Positions 1-7,979 of a DNA stretch of 52,829 nt are shown here, piece after piece. The notes beneath the pieces were generated by a model. The model was not told the origin of the DNA and did no database searches. It saw only the letters and a list, made by a program, of their open reading frames with translations. Within the stretch, counting starts at the first letter, position 1, and each line of letters opens with the position of its first letter. The DNA comes from Paucimonas sp. (GTDB taxonomy: Bacteria; Pseudomonadota; Gammaproteobacteria; Burkholderiales; Burkholderiaceae_D): contig JAQGMC010000004.1 in the NCBI GenBank assembly GCA_028292545.1, positions 1 through 52,829 of the forward strand. The letters are read 5' to 3'. Both the position numbers and the translations under genes were made by a program.

Positions 1-1
1 C

Positions 2-88
2 AACTGGTTGTGGACCTACAATCACGACCGGCCCAACATGGCACTCGGCGGCATTACACCAAAACAGAAACTTGCCCTTGCCGCTTAA
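2..88 (+). pseudogene. C-terminal end of an IS3-family transposase (OrfB), cut by the window edge
   Basis: The second frame from base 2 gives 28 residues ending in TAA and carrying the motif YNHDRPNMALGGITPKQKLA, the usual C-terminus of IS3-family OrfB DDE transposases just after the catalytic Glu region. The bases that follow (about 89 to 130, including a run of six G before ATTACC) fit the right end of such an element. The catalytic part lies outside the window, so whether this copy is intact cannot be judged. Confidence 0.8.
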
Positions 89-156
89 CCTCTACTTTTA
101 GCCCGCTCTAAAAATGGGGGGATTACCGATGGTTATCAGCTCGATATTAAATATTC

Positions 157-947
157 GGCTCTGGTGCAAACGTGCAGCTCGGCTAGAATGACGACCTTTG
201 CCTGACATGCGTAGTCACACGAGCAAGAGCGACCTGTTCAAGGGCCGGCACTTCGAACAAGAGATCATCATCCTTTGCGTGCGCTGGTACCTACGCTATA
301 AGCGTTCGTACCGGGATCTGGTCGAGATGATGGCCGAGCGAGGCTTACCGATCGCTCACACGACAATTCTTCGATGGGTGCAGCGGTATACACCTGAGTT
401 CGACAAACGCTGGAGCCGCTTCGCGACGTCGGCCGGCAGCTCCTGGCGAGTGGACGAAACATACGTGCGGATCCGCGGTCGATGGGCATATCTCTACCGT
501 GCAGTGGATGCGTTAGGCAAGACAGTTGACTTCCGGCTAAGCCCACGTCGCAACGTCGCTTCAGTGAAAGCTTTCTTTCGAAAGGCTCTGCGCTCCCAGC
601 GTCAGTCGCCCGATACGATCACGCTGGACGGTTACGCTGCGTCTCACCGGGCCGTTCGCGAACTTCAAGAGCAAGGACGGCTTCCTGCCTTAGCAAAGCT
701 TCGCTCATCAAAATACCTGAACAATCTGATCGAGCAAGACCATCGCAACGTCAAGTCCAGGCTCGGCGCCATGCTTGGCCGTGGGGTCGAGCTCATGCAT
801 CGCATTCGCAAAGCCCAGTTTGACGTAGGTGCTCTGACAACTCAGGGACAAACTCCGTCCGAAATCTGGGCAGCTGTTCTAGCTGCGTGAACCCAGCCGG
901 CGAACCGGCAGGTTCGGGCGCCTTCATCGATAATTTGCACCAGAGCC
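157..947 (+). mobile_element. Complete IS6-family insertion sequence with perfect 14-bp inverted repeats
   Basis: The ends are GGCTCTGGTGCAAA at 157-170 and its exact reverse complement at 934-947, the typical IS6/IS26-type terminal repeat. The 791-bp length and single transposase gene fit the family. The eight bases outside each end (AAATATTC and GTCTGGAG) do not match, so there is no target duplication. The right end directly truncates an IS5-family remnant that begins at 948, and an IS3 tail lies 27 bp to the left. This fits IS26-like cointegration or adjacent deletion rather than simple insertion. Confidence 0.9.
207..890 (+). CDS. IS6-family DDE transposase
   Basis: Catalyses replicative transposition of the surrounding element. 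The protein has an N-terminal helix-turn-helix-like region (YRDLVEMMAERGLPIAHTTI) that would bind the terminal repeats, then the DDE core: Asp in WRVDETYVRI, Asp in TITLDGYAASHR, and Glu in YLNNLIEQDHRNVKSR. The order and spacing match IS6/IS240 transposases, and the length of about 227 residues is normal. The reading frame opens with a TTG at 198, but the ATG at 207 is the more likely start. No frameshift or stop is seen, and both terminal repeats are intact, so the element may still be active. Confidence 0.92.
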   Translation: MRSHTSKSDLFKGRHFEQEIIILCVRWYLRYKRSYRDLVEMMAERGLPIAHTTILRWVQRYTPEFDKRWSRFATSAGSSWRVDETYVRIRGRWAYLYRAVDALGKTVDFRLSPRRNVASVKAFFRKALRSQRQSPDTITLDGYAASHRAVRELQEQGRLPALAKLRSSKYLNNLIEQDHRNVKSRLGAMLGRGVELMHRIRKAQFDVGALTTQGQTPSEIWAAVLAA

Positions 948-1078
948 GTCTGGAGGACGACCTGCAGCGTCTTTTGCTGCCGGCTGGCCGTACTGTAGTC
1001 GGGAACGGACCAGTCAAACCCAGCCAGACTCAAAAGGCTTTGGCAGCTGGCGGTGCGTGCGATGTCGTACTGGACGTT
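948..1078 (-). pseudogene. Truncated IS5-family transposase fragment
   Basis: On the minus strand the frame reads about 43 codons including LLSLAGFDWSVPDYSTASRQ followed by QKTLQV. This is the conserved segment of IS5-family transposases (usual form SLL.LAGLDW.VPD.STL.RRQKTL). The match starts near 1078 and stops exactly where the IS6 terminal repeat begins (947/948), so the IS6 element cut it. There is no start codon and no catalytic core left. The rest of 1079-1305 holds a terminator and no convincing gene. Confidence 0.7.
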
Positions 1079-1120
1079 AGTCGGTTCTGAGAGTCCTAGG
1101 TGCTTCTATAGGATGTGGAT

Positions 1121-1136
1121 GAAGACCGGGAAGTCC
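1121..1136 (+). repeat. 16-bp direct repeat, left copy
   Basis: GAAGACCGGGAAGTCC here is repeated exactly, in the same orientation, at 2100-2115. The two copies bracket the HEPN-like gene and its flanks. The match ends sharply on both sides. Its origin is unknown; possible explanations are a target duplication or shared remnants of one ancestral sequence. Confidence 0.75.
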
Positions 1137-1159
1137 AGCAGTGCGGCGTCATAGAGACG

Positions 1160-1196
1160 AAAAAAAGCCCCTGCAGTACCGAAGCACTCCAGGGCT
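1160..1196 (-). terminator. Rho-independent terminator (minus strand)
   Basis: Read on the minus strand this is a GC-rich hairpin (arms starting AGCCC and ending GGGCT, with one bulge and two mismatches) closed by a TTCG tetraloop and followed by seven T. The structure is a textbook terminator, but no intact minus-strand gene lies directly upstream of it, so it probably served a gene that has been lost. Confidence 0.7.
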
Positions 1197-1305
1197 GATT
1201 GAGGTTCAAGTCGTTGGTAAGAGGCCGCTTTAACTTGTTACAATAAGGAAGTTTGTTGGCGAAGTGTCAATCATTTCTCGTGCGAGTATCTAGGGTTTAT
1301 AGGTC

Positions 1306-2016
1306 ATGAAGATTCCAAATGGGGCAAAGTTGGTTTGGTGGGCTGTACTGGTGGGCACACTCACGTATTTCCTATGGGCGCGCTTTCCTGATCTGCTTTC
1401 GGGCAAGGCTGCTGCGGCAGACATCGCAGTGTTCGGCGTTTGGATGGCTTTGCTTTTGTCGCCCCTGTTTACGGAGGTAGAACTTTTTGGCGTGACGCTG
1501 AAGAACGAAATTGAAGAACTCAAGGAAGACCTCACCGCGCAAATCGGGGACATCCGGAACGACATCCGGAATGCGGTAGATGTGAGAGCCACCGTGAGTC
1601 CTATATTCAACATGCCATCGCCGCCAAAAGATTCCGAACTTCCTGGGATGCTTGAAGAAATCAAGTCTGCAATTTCTTCCGCATTTGCCGAACGCGGAGC
1701 GCCTCTGACCACCCAAGCCAACATTAACGTGCCGGAGGAAGTCGCGTTTCTGTTTGAGACTCGATACAACCTTGAACGTGAACTTCGACGTCTCGCTGCG
1801 CAAAGCGGCGTGCGTAGCCGGCCAGTTCCCGGTATTCAAATGCTGAGGGAGCTGATTGCTGCAGGCGTGCTTCCCCAAGACTTGGGACACGCTGTACAAG
1901 ATGCGTATCGAGTTTGTTCACCTGCCGTCCATGGCGACTCTGTAAGTCCGGAGAAAGTCATGTTTGTTCGCGAAGTTGCGTCGGACCTTATCTCCGCACT
2001 ACGAGCTATCAGATAG
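1306..2016 (+). CDS. Membrane-anchored HEPN-like protein of unknown function
   Basis: 236 residues. Two hydrophobic segments at about 9-26 and 40-56 predict a membrane hairpin. They are followed by a charged, coiled-coil-like stretch (about 66-95, NEIEELKEDLTAQIGDIRND), a linker, and a helical C-terminal domain (about 150-236) containing RVCSPAVHGD, an R-X6-H pattern of the kind seen in HEPN ribonucleases. Known: HEPN proteins often cleave RNA in toxin-antitoxin and antiphage systems. Inferred: island-borne defence or toxin cargo with a sensor or anchor in the membrane. No partner antitoxin gene sits beside it, so it may act alone or be an orphan. It lies between two copies of a 16-bp direct repeat and between IS5 remnants. 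The fold assignment is by motif only. Confidence 0.65.
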   Translation: MKIPNGAKLVWWAVLVGTLTYFLWARFPDLLSGKAAAADIAVFGVWMALLLSPLFTEVELFGVTLKNEIEELKEDLTAQIGDIRNDIRNAVDVRATVSPIFNMPSPPKDSELPGMLEEIKSAISSAFAERGAPLTTQANINVPEEVAFLFETRYNLERELRRLAAQSGVRSRPVPGIQMLRELIAAGVLPQDLGHAVQDAYRVCSPAVHGDSVSPEKVMFVREVASDLISALRAIR

Positions 2017-2099
2017 CTCACCTTACAAAGGAATGCTTCAGTAGAACAACTCTCTGTTCTTCCTCAGTTGTAGGCGTGGTGCTCGGTCCCGTCGCCATC

Positions 2100-2115
2100 G
2101 AAGACCGGGAAGTCC
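2100..2115 (+). repeat. 16-bp direct repeat, right copy
   Basis: Exact copy of the 16 bases at 1121-1136, starting 84 bp after the stop of the HEPN-like gene. Confidence 0.75.
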
Positions 2116-2237
2116 GCGAGTCACCCATCGGAGTTCCCTTCAGTGCCGAGCCGACTTCGATCTTGTTGTCCTTTTGGAATTGCCGCGCCACGTTCGGGAT
2201 CGCCGCTAGGGCAGCATGACCTAGGGTTTGTCGGGTG

Positions 2238-2464
2238 CGTCGTCCCGGTGTCCTTTAGCTCGCCCTGGCCCCCTGCGACGGCGAGGGATCTCAACACGAA
2301 TCGCACGCTACGGCGTGGAGTCACGCGAACAACTGGACCGGCGCCGTTGGTTCGTTGAACGCACTCTTGGGTAGCTACATGGGTTCCGCAGACTGCATTT
2401 CTAATGAGCGGCGAGCCGACATCCACAAACTTTTTTTTCGCTAGCGTGCGCACTCATCTGTTAA
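2238..2464 (+). pseudogene. Decayed IS5-family transposase, C-terminal part
   Basis: Plus-strand frames, joined across at least two shifts, give the conserved tail of IS5-family transposases: RRPG, then RRRGISTRIARYGVES, then DRRRWFVERTLG, then (after a TAG) LHGFRRL, then ERRADIH, then FFSLACALIC. The family form is GI.PRIARRG.ES, RWVVERTLAWL, FRRLR.RYERRADIH, LACALICW. Several in-frame stops and frameshifts make it non-functional. The N-terminal part is missing. The interval 2017-2695 otherwise holds only the right copy of the 16-bp repeat and no gene I can support. Confidence 0.72.
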
Positions 2465-2695
2465 AGGTATGTCAAGGTTTTGCTAGGCGCTCTAAGCCGT
2501 GTCTCCGTTATCGCCAACGCACTTCGCTTGAAACGCACTGAACCGTGATATGCAAGGTACACTAGGATGGCGTTCACTGCCTCCCACCCAAACTTTTCAG
2601 ATCGACGATGCTACCGAAACGTAGGAGGAAGGCAGAGCCTGAACTTCAGACGGGATTGGGCACAGCTCCACTGCTGGAGGCTGGGCGAAAAAGTC

Positions 2696-3301
2696 ATGAT
2701 TGACACGCTGTATTATTCACAAATGCAACTTGAACTCCTAGATAAGCCGGATGGGCGTACTTCGATTTTGCTGCCGTCCGGCTACGTCCTTGATTTGCTA
2801 GCTCCAGACGCCACTGGGTTGCCGATTACTGACATCGCCCTGTGTCTTGCCTCGCAACCCCGGTGGGGCGGTGCTGCCAGACCGTGGTATTCGGTTGCCG
2901 AACATTCAGTTATGGTGTCGCGTCTCGTGCCAGAGCCTATGGCATATGCAGCTCTCATGCATGACTGTGAAGAGTTTCTCGGGGATTGGCCATCGCCTGT
3001 AAAGGTAATGTTAGGGCGTGAATACGTAAAATCGCATATTGAACCCGTTAAGAACGCATTACGCCGGCGCTTTGGGTTTAACGACGACTACCCTGTCATA
3101 AAAGAAGCAGATTTGGTTTCCATGGCAACGGAATTACGTGACCTGCTGCCTCCTGCTTGGCTGGAATGGGGTCACCTGCCTCGACCTCATCCATTGAAAA
3201 TTGTGCCTGTTGGGCCTGATAAGGCTTACCAGTTGTTCATGGAACGTTTTGAAGAGTTAAAGTACCAGGCAACCCCATTTGAAATTAAGCACGATAAATG
3301 A
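2696..3301 (+). CDS. HD-domain phosphohydrolase carried by the island (YfbR/COG1896-like)
   Basis: 201 residues from the ATG at 2696, which has a GGAGG 15 bp upstream; the open frame extends 43 codons further but without family-like sequence. The N-terminal segment LPSGYVLDLLAP and the RWGG motif lead into the HD superfamily metal site: His in YSVAEHSVMVSRL, the His-Asp pair in ALMHDCEEFLGDWPSP, and a distal Asp in KEADLVSMATE. Known: related HD proteins are 5'-deoxynucleotidases or nucleotide phosphohydrolases. Composition matches the island, not the chromosome. The truncated chromosomal gene at 9803-9949 belongs to the same family, so this copy could replace its activity. Nucleotide-pool modulation as a defence is an alternative. 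The substrate is not known. Confidence 0.78.
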   Translation: MIDTLYYSQMQLELLDKPDGRTSILLPSGYVLDLLAPDATGLPITDIALCLASQPRWGGAARPWYSVAEHSVMVSRLVPEPMAYAALMHDCEEFLGDWPSPVKVMLGREYVKSHIEPVKNALRRRFGFNDDYPVIKEADLVSMATELRDLLPPAWLEWGHLPRPHPLKIVPVGPDKAYQLFMERFEELKYQATPFEIKHDK

Positions 3302-3547
3302 AATGGAAAGGCGAAATGTATTATTCGCAGGCGCCAACTGTTCTTACGTTAAACTTGACAGGCTGATTAGCTTGCGTCTGACACTATTGCTAATCCTGAT
3401 AGAAACCGTAGCAGCAAAGTTTGCTTTCTTTTAAGTTAAGCCACTTCGGTCACATAGAAAGCAGCTCAATGCGGTCCGAGAACAAGAATATGCAAGTGAG
3501 CTAGCGAGACACTATTCGCGTTTTCAATCCGTTTGTTCGGTACCGAT

Positions 3548-4216
3548 TTATTCGACTTCTCCAAGTATTTTTCTTATCGCGCTTGCAAAGCCTGGGCTAA
3601 AGACAGGTAACGGACCTTTGCTAACTGAGCCGGTTTGCTCATCGATGGTCCATCCTTGTTTTCGAATATTTTCTGCACTAATTGCATTACGTAAGGCCAG
3701 TCGCTCCTGTTCAAGTAAAAAGCTAGCAGGCGTTACTACCTCAACTCCCGACGGATTGGAACGGGTTTTGCCTGACAGGTCAATCATCACCGTTTCCTTG
3801 GCTGCGACTTTAAGCACTGCGTTCTCATGCTTTAGCTTCCTATTTTCAGAGAGGTAATTCTGAACTAGCACCCTCGCAACAGAGTCGTCAATCAATGAGA
3901 GCACGTCGTCTCCCAAACTTTGGGACCTGGGCGCTGATACCTTGGACTTTCCAGTTTCAGAAAATTTTTCCCATGCGTCGATTAGCGTTCTATACACTGC
4001 GCCAGCTGCATTGCGGATGGGTTGTGCTTTTGGCCCGCCCAAACGCTCAGATAATTTTCCAATGGTGCTATAGCTAAAATCCTTGCTTCCGCGTTCAAAC
4101 TGTTCTTTGCAGACTTCATGGATGATATTCAGAGAATTTACTGTGCGTGGTGTCTTCGCCCCAGATTTCAACAATTGCGCGATGTCTTCAGGTGCAAGTA
4201 AAGGATGGTTTCCCAT
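3548..4216 (-). CDS. gmtX: Gamma-Mobile-Trio accessory protein GmtX
   Basis: Third gene of the trio; 222 residues from the ATG at 4216, one base after the gmtZ stop (a GTG at 4225 would overlap gmtZ instead). The N-terminal half carries HPLLAPEDIAQLL, then TPRTVNSLNIIHEVCKEQFE and RGSKDFSYSTIGKLSERLGG with PKAQPIRN, which I recognise as the GmtX signature; it looks like a helical DNA-binding region. A basic/acidic coiled segment (about 120-145) and a variable C-terminus follow. Its biochemical role is not established. One-base spacing to gmtZ implies translational coupling. The 246 bp downstream (3302-3547) contain no gene that I can see. Confidence 0.8.
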   Translation of the reverse strand: MGNHPLLAPEDIAQLLKSGAKTPRTVNSLNIIHEVCKEQFERGSKDFSYSTIGKLSERLGGPKAQPIRNAAGAVYRTLIDAWEKFSETGKSKVSAPRSQSLGDDVLSLIDDSVARVLVQNYLSENRKLKHENAVLKVAAKETVMIDLSGKTRSNPSGVEVVTPASFLLEQERLALRNAISAENIRKQGWTIDEQTGSVSKGPLPVFSPGFASAIRKILGEVE

Positions 4217-4217
4217 A

Positions 4218-7200
4218 TCAATCACTTTCCGTCACAGTAGTTTCTTTTAGAGTGCTGGGGATGGTTTCACGGTCGCTTGGAACCAGAATAGGGCCTAGGT
4301 CGTCCGTGCTGCTCAACTGCAGTGCGAGGCCAGCGGAGCCTAAGCGAAGGATCTCGTCTGTGTCTCCAAAGAGCCCAAGCGATGATAGCTGCTTAACTCC
4401 TTCAACAAAGGGAACAGCTCGACTGATGCTCCCCGTATAGGCTTGAAGCAATTTTGTCATGTGTGAAACTACTTTAGGGAGCTCATCTTCGCTAATTTTG
4501 AAGAATACAGGATCCTTTCCATTCATCGCTAGCATACGGTCAAACGCATTTCCCGCCTTGAGTACAGCCCTGTGTGCATCCTCGTCCACGTAAATTGTAG
4601 AACCAACTGCCGCCGTTAGCACTTGCTCTAGCTCGCTACACTCCCGCACGTTGATTGTTACCTCATCAATCCCTCCGAGGGCGATGAGCACTACCCCGCT
4701 ATCGTGATCCTTCGCAGCGTCGATAATATGTTTGCAACGAACGATCAGTTTCATTGTCGCAAGAGAATCGGAAGCAAGTTTTTCGTTCCCATCGTAGAGT
4801 ACTGATAATGAATGCCGCAGGTTCTCAAGGCGGGCTTCTCCTTCAAACGTCACACCTAGTTTTTGACAACTTAGGATTGACGCTTCAAGTTCCGCTACCT
4901 CTTGTGCGACCTTAAGGTAGCGGTGGCCATTTTCGCCGAGGTTAAAGTGCATGAGGTTCCAGTGGTGAACGAGTGCTTGAAGAAAAGCTGGACCTGTCAA
5001 AAACCATCTGCAACGCACACAGTTCTTTTGCTGCGGATAACCCGGTACCACCCCATGCGATATCTTCCCGGTATCTTCGTCCATGATTGTTCCGCCCGTA
5101 TCGCAGGCCATGCCGCTTTTCGCGCATATCCCTAAATTAGTTCTAAGAAGGTTTGGAGCGCCTTCATTAAATGCATCTTTAACGCATCCTATAACTGACA
5201 TATCCACGGCCGCTGAATTTACCTCCAGTTGCTTGATAGTGGCCTCCTTCAGCCAGCGGATCCAGTTTTTCTGCTCGACCGTTTCTTCCTTGAGTCGGAA
5301 CGATGCGGCTTCCATCGCCTCGCTCACGTAGACAACGCCCGACTTCTTGTAATAAAGAGTCATCAAGATACGCGCGTGACCAGCGATGCACTCGGAGAGT
5401 ATATGCATCTCGACGCCGCCTTCGGTCGCAAGGTGAGTGATAAGCGAAACACGCAGAGAATGCAGTGAATAAAACGTTGCATGTGCACCAGTGCTCCGCT
5501 TATCTCCTGGTAGAAACTGTATTCGTGCACCGTCGATCCCTGTATGTCCTTTTTCCGCACAGATTGTCTCAAGCGCTTCTAATGCTCGCGTCCACAACAT
5601 CGATAGTTTGCTGTCCGTAATAGGCCAGGCGTTCTCTCCAGGGCCGCCTGTTGGATCTCGGAAGAGAAAGCACATGCTTCCCATCTGCTGCTTTTGTAGG
5701 TCCGATTTCAATGAAAAAACCTTCTCAGGCAGGGATAAGCAAGGTGTTAGCGATTTAACCGAATTGTATTTCGCTTGCCAGTTCCGCAATTTTTCGCACC
5801 AGTACAAGACCTTACTATGTTGCCATGGAATCACGTATCCTCGATCCCAATTGTCCTTGCCACGATCTTGGGTTTTATTAGTATTTACGTACAACCCCGT
5901 GAATACTTTTCCAGAAAGGGCGTCAGGCATGCGGCGAAATACGCCTGCGGAGCGTTCAGTTTTACCTACCCTTGGGACAATAGAACTATTGTTCTTCACA
6001 AATGAGCCTGCGTGATAGATAGCCTCGCCACGTCGGCATGTCTCTAGCGTGCTGCCTTCGTAGCGCCATGTGTCAGCCTCGCCACTGTCCAGCATTCTTA
6101 CCTGATACGTTCGCATTGGCAGCTCTAACTTCACCATTAGGGCAATAGCCCGCGCAGGTGACCACAACTCATATACCTCACTTGGGCGCTCAGGAGCGTT
6201 GGCAGTTTTATTGGTTCGAGTCCGTACTCGCCAAACGCAATCAGGGTCTTGTTCGTCGATCATCGATGGCTCGACTTCGAACCAGTCGCCTAGCGGAAGT
6301 GCGTTGTGCGCCCAAACGAGGTCGCGCAAGTACTGCGAACCTTCTGGGCACACTAACTCACGCAGATACCGAATATATCTACTAGGAAGCACATCTTTAT
6401 TTGAGTGAGTCCCATGATTAGCGCGTCTAACAATATCGCCGGCTTGGTCGATTAGGAAATTATGATAATCCCCAGATACCGTCCGTCTGCCGAAATCATC
6501 GTCGGCAGAGTAATACGTTTCCAATACATAATCGAGGAATTCGGCCGCTTTGTCACATTGCGGGCCAGCATGTTTGAGCCCAACTGCATGAAGTGCTGTT
6601 TCTCGATAAAGGGGTAACGTGTTATTTTTCTGCCATTCGAGAGAAAGCAGTACTGATGGATCAGTAGGTAGGCGCTCGTTAACGATATAATCAACAATAA
6701 AATGTTTAATCGCTGTCCTTGCACCGCCGACGTTCGCTTTGACAGAAGAGATCCAGCTTACGGCGTATGCTCGCCACTGTTCAAGCTGGGGATTAAGGTA
6801 CGTCAAGAACGACATATCTGCGTCTTTCTGCAACCCACGTCGTAGCTTGACCTTCGCAGGGCGTTCCGGTGCGGTTACTCCGTGCTTCGTCCACGGGAGC
6901 GGGTTACGGTACCCCGGGGTGCGAATACGGTGACCGTGACTATCTATTTCAAAAAAACCTTCGCCTCGGTCGAGTACATGCTCTATGAAGAAAGCAATCG
7001 CCAGGCAGCGCTTTTGCATTTCGATATCGCTCAAGTGCTTACAGAGCTCTGAATAGGCTGGAGGGGAGGAACCGTTTGAAAGGAATTTTTGTGGCGTTAA
7101 TGGCAGACCTTGCTCTAGCAAGTAATCAGTAAAGAATACGTGTAGGGCGAGCTTCGCTGGTTTTCTAACGTTGTCAGAGATCAGGGAGCCCAGATATTCG

Positions 7201-7979
7201 ATTACCATTGGCCTCCACAAGGCTAGTTCGGGGTGCAATTCGAGCCATCGAAGCCCGTATTCGTCCGTTGTAGGTGAAAATCTCCAAAGTTCGGTTGCCA
7301 AGCGGCACTTTCGCCAACGCTCAATTGCTGCGTCGAACCAATTTTCGTCGAACTCCTTATCGAATTCGTTGAGTGCCGAATATACGAACGCAGAAGTAGG
7401 AATCGATGACGTGTCGTCGAAGTATCGATCGCACGTATCTTGCACCGGTAGGGGCACGTTGGCAAGAAAAGCTAACTTCCATTGTTCCATTGACAGATGA
7501 ACGTGTCTCACCCGTCCAGCGTCTGACGGTTCCCCTCGGAGAAAGGTTGTACAGCCATCTTGAAGGATTAACTGCCAAGAGGGTAACCAACCACGTGTTT
7601 CGAAATGGTGCTCAATATAGTTAACTGTTTCTTGACGTCCTTGCTCACGTTGGACTTGAATAGGTGTTTTTATGTGTCCACCACAAAAGGTTGCCCACGC
7701 TTGGATCAACGGCGAGTAGGGCGTTCTTAAGAGTGCGTACGAATCGTTTAACTTCCACAACGGAGAAACTTTAGCAAAGAGCGTAGCGCGAGAGAAATCT
7801 CGTTCGCCACTTTCAAAATGTTCCCGGCAGACACCGTGCAAAAGCTCTAAACGTTGCCTTACTTGAACGGCCATATTCTGATCGCGATATGCAGCTGTTG
7901 CTTCAAATTGTTGTTGCAGTTCTCGGTCGGGGGCGATCGATTTAATGTTCAGTGCAGATAATATCTCATCATTAATCAT
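4218..7979 (-). CDS. gmtZ: Gamma-Mobile-Trio integrase GmtZ (large tyrosine recombinase-like protein)
   Basis: 1253 residues from the ATG at 7979, which overlaps the gmtY stop by eight bases (ATGATTAA). A tyrosine-recombinase catalytic pattern is visible about two thirds along: HxxR in YSLHSLRVSLITHLA, a downstream His in ECIAGHARILM, and the nucleophile candidate in TLYYKKSG; an upstream Arg in LPMRTYQVRMLD could complete the set. A Cys-rich, zinc-finger-like part follows (GICAKSGMAC, then NCVRCRWFLTGPAFL), and the last 250 residues are helical. The size and the CxxC block fit GmtZ. It presumably acts with GmtY in strand exchange, with the Cys block contacting DNA. The division of labour between the two recombinases is unknown. 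No disruption is seen. Confidence 0.82.
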   Translation of the reverse strand: MINDEILSALNIKSIAPDRELQQQFEATAAYRDQNMAVQVRQRLELLHGVCREHFESGERDFSRATLFAKVSPLWKLNDSYALLRTPYSPLIQAWATFCGGHIKTPIQVQREQGRQETVNYIEHHFETRGWLPSWQLILQDGCTTFLRGEPSDAGRVRHVHLSMEQWKLAFLANVPLPVQDTCDRYFDDTSSIPTSAFVYSALNEFDKEFDENWFDAAIERWRKCRLATELWRFSPTTDEYGLRWLELHPELALWRPMVIEYLGSLISDNVRKPAKLALHVFFTDYLLEQGLPLTPQKFLSNGSSPPAYSELCKHLSDIEMQKRCLAIAFFIEHVLDRGEGFFEIDSHGHRIRTPGYRNPLPWTKHGVTAPERPAKVKLRRGLQKDADMSFLTYLNPQLEQWRAYAVSWISSVKANVGGARTAIKHFIVDYIVNERLPTDPSVLLSLEWQKNNTLPLYRETALHAVGLKHAGPQCDKAAEFLDYVLETYYSADDDFGRRTVSGDYHNFLIDQAGDIVRRANHGTHSNKDVLPSRYIRYLRELVCPEGSQYLRDLVWAHNALPLGDWFEVEPSMIDEQDPDCVWRVRTRTNKTANAPERPSEVYELWSPARAIALMVKLELPMRTYQVRMLDSGEADTWRYEGSTLETCRRGEAIYHAGSFVKNNSSIVPRVGKTERSAGVFRRMPDALSGKVFTGLYVNTNKTQDRGKDNWDRGYVIPWQHSKVLYWCEKLRNWQAKYNSVKSLTPCLSLPEKVFSLKSDLQKQQMGSMCFLFRDPTGGPGENAWPITDSKLSMLWTRALEALETICAEKGHTGIDGARIQFLPGDKRSTGAHATFYSLHSLRVSLITHLATEGGVEMHILSECIAGHARILMTLYYKKSGVVYVSEAMEAASFRLKEETVEQKNWIRWLKEATIKQLEVNSAAVDMSVIGCVKDAFNEGAPNLLRTNLGICAKSGMACDTGGTIMDEDTGKISHGVVPGYPQQKNCVRCRWFLTGPAFLQALVHHWNLMHFNLGENGHRYLKVAQEVAELEASILSCQKLGVTFEGEARLENLRHSLSVLYDGNEKLASDSLATMKLIVRCKHIIDAAKDHDSGVVLIALGGIDEVTINVRECSELEQVLTAAVGSTIYVDEDAHRAVLKAGNAFDRMLAMNGKDPVFFKISEDELPKVVSHMTKLLQAYTGSISRAVPFVEGVKQLSSLGLFGDTDEILRLGSAGLALQLSSTDDLGPILVPSDRETIPSTLKETTVTESD

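Noticed and set aside
2143..2358. A 71-codon plus-strand frame and a 110-codon minus-strand frame over 2121-2453
   Set aside because: Both overlap the decayed IS5-family transposase whose family motifs are in another frame; they have no recognisable content of their own.
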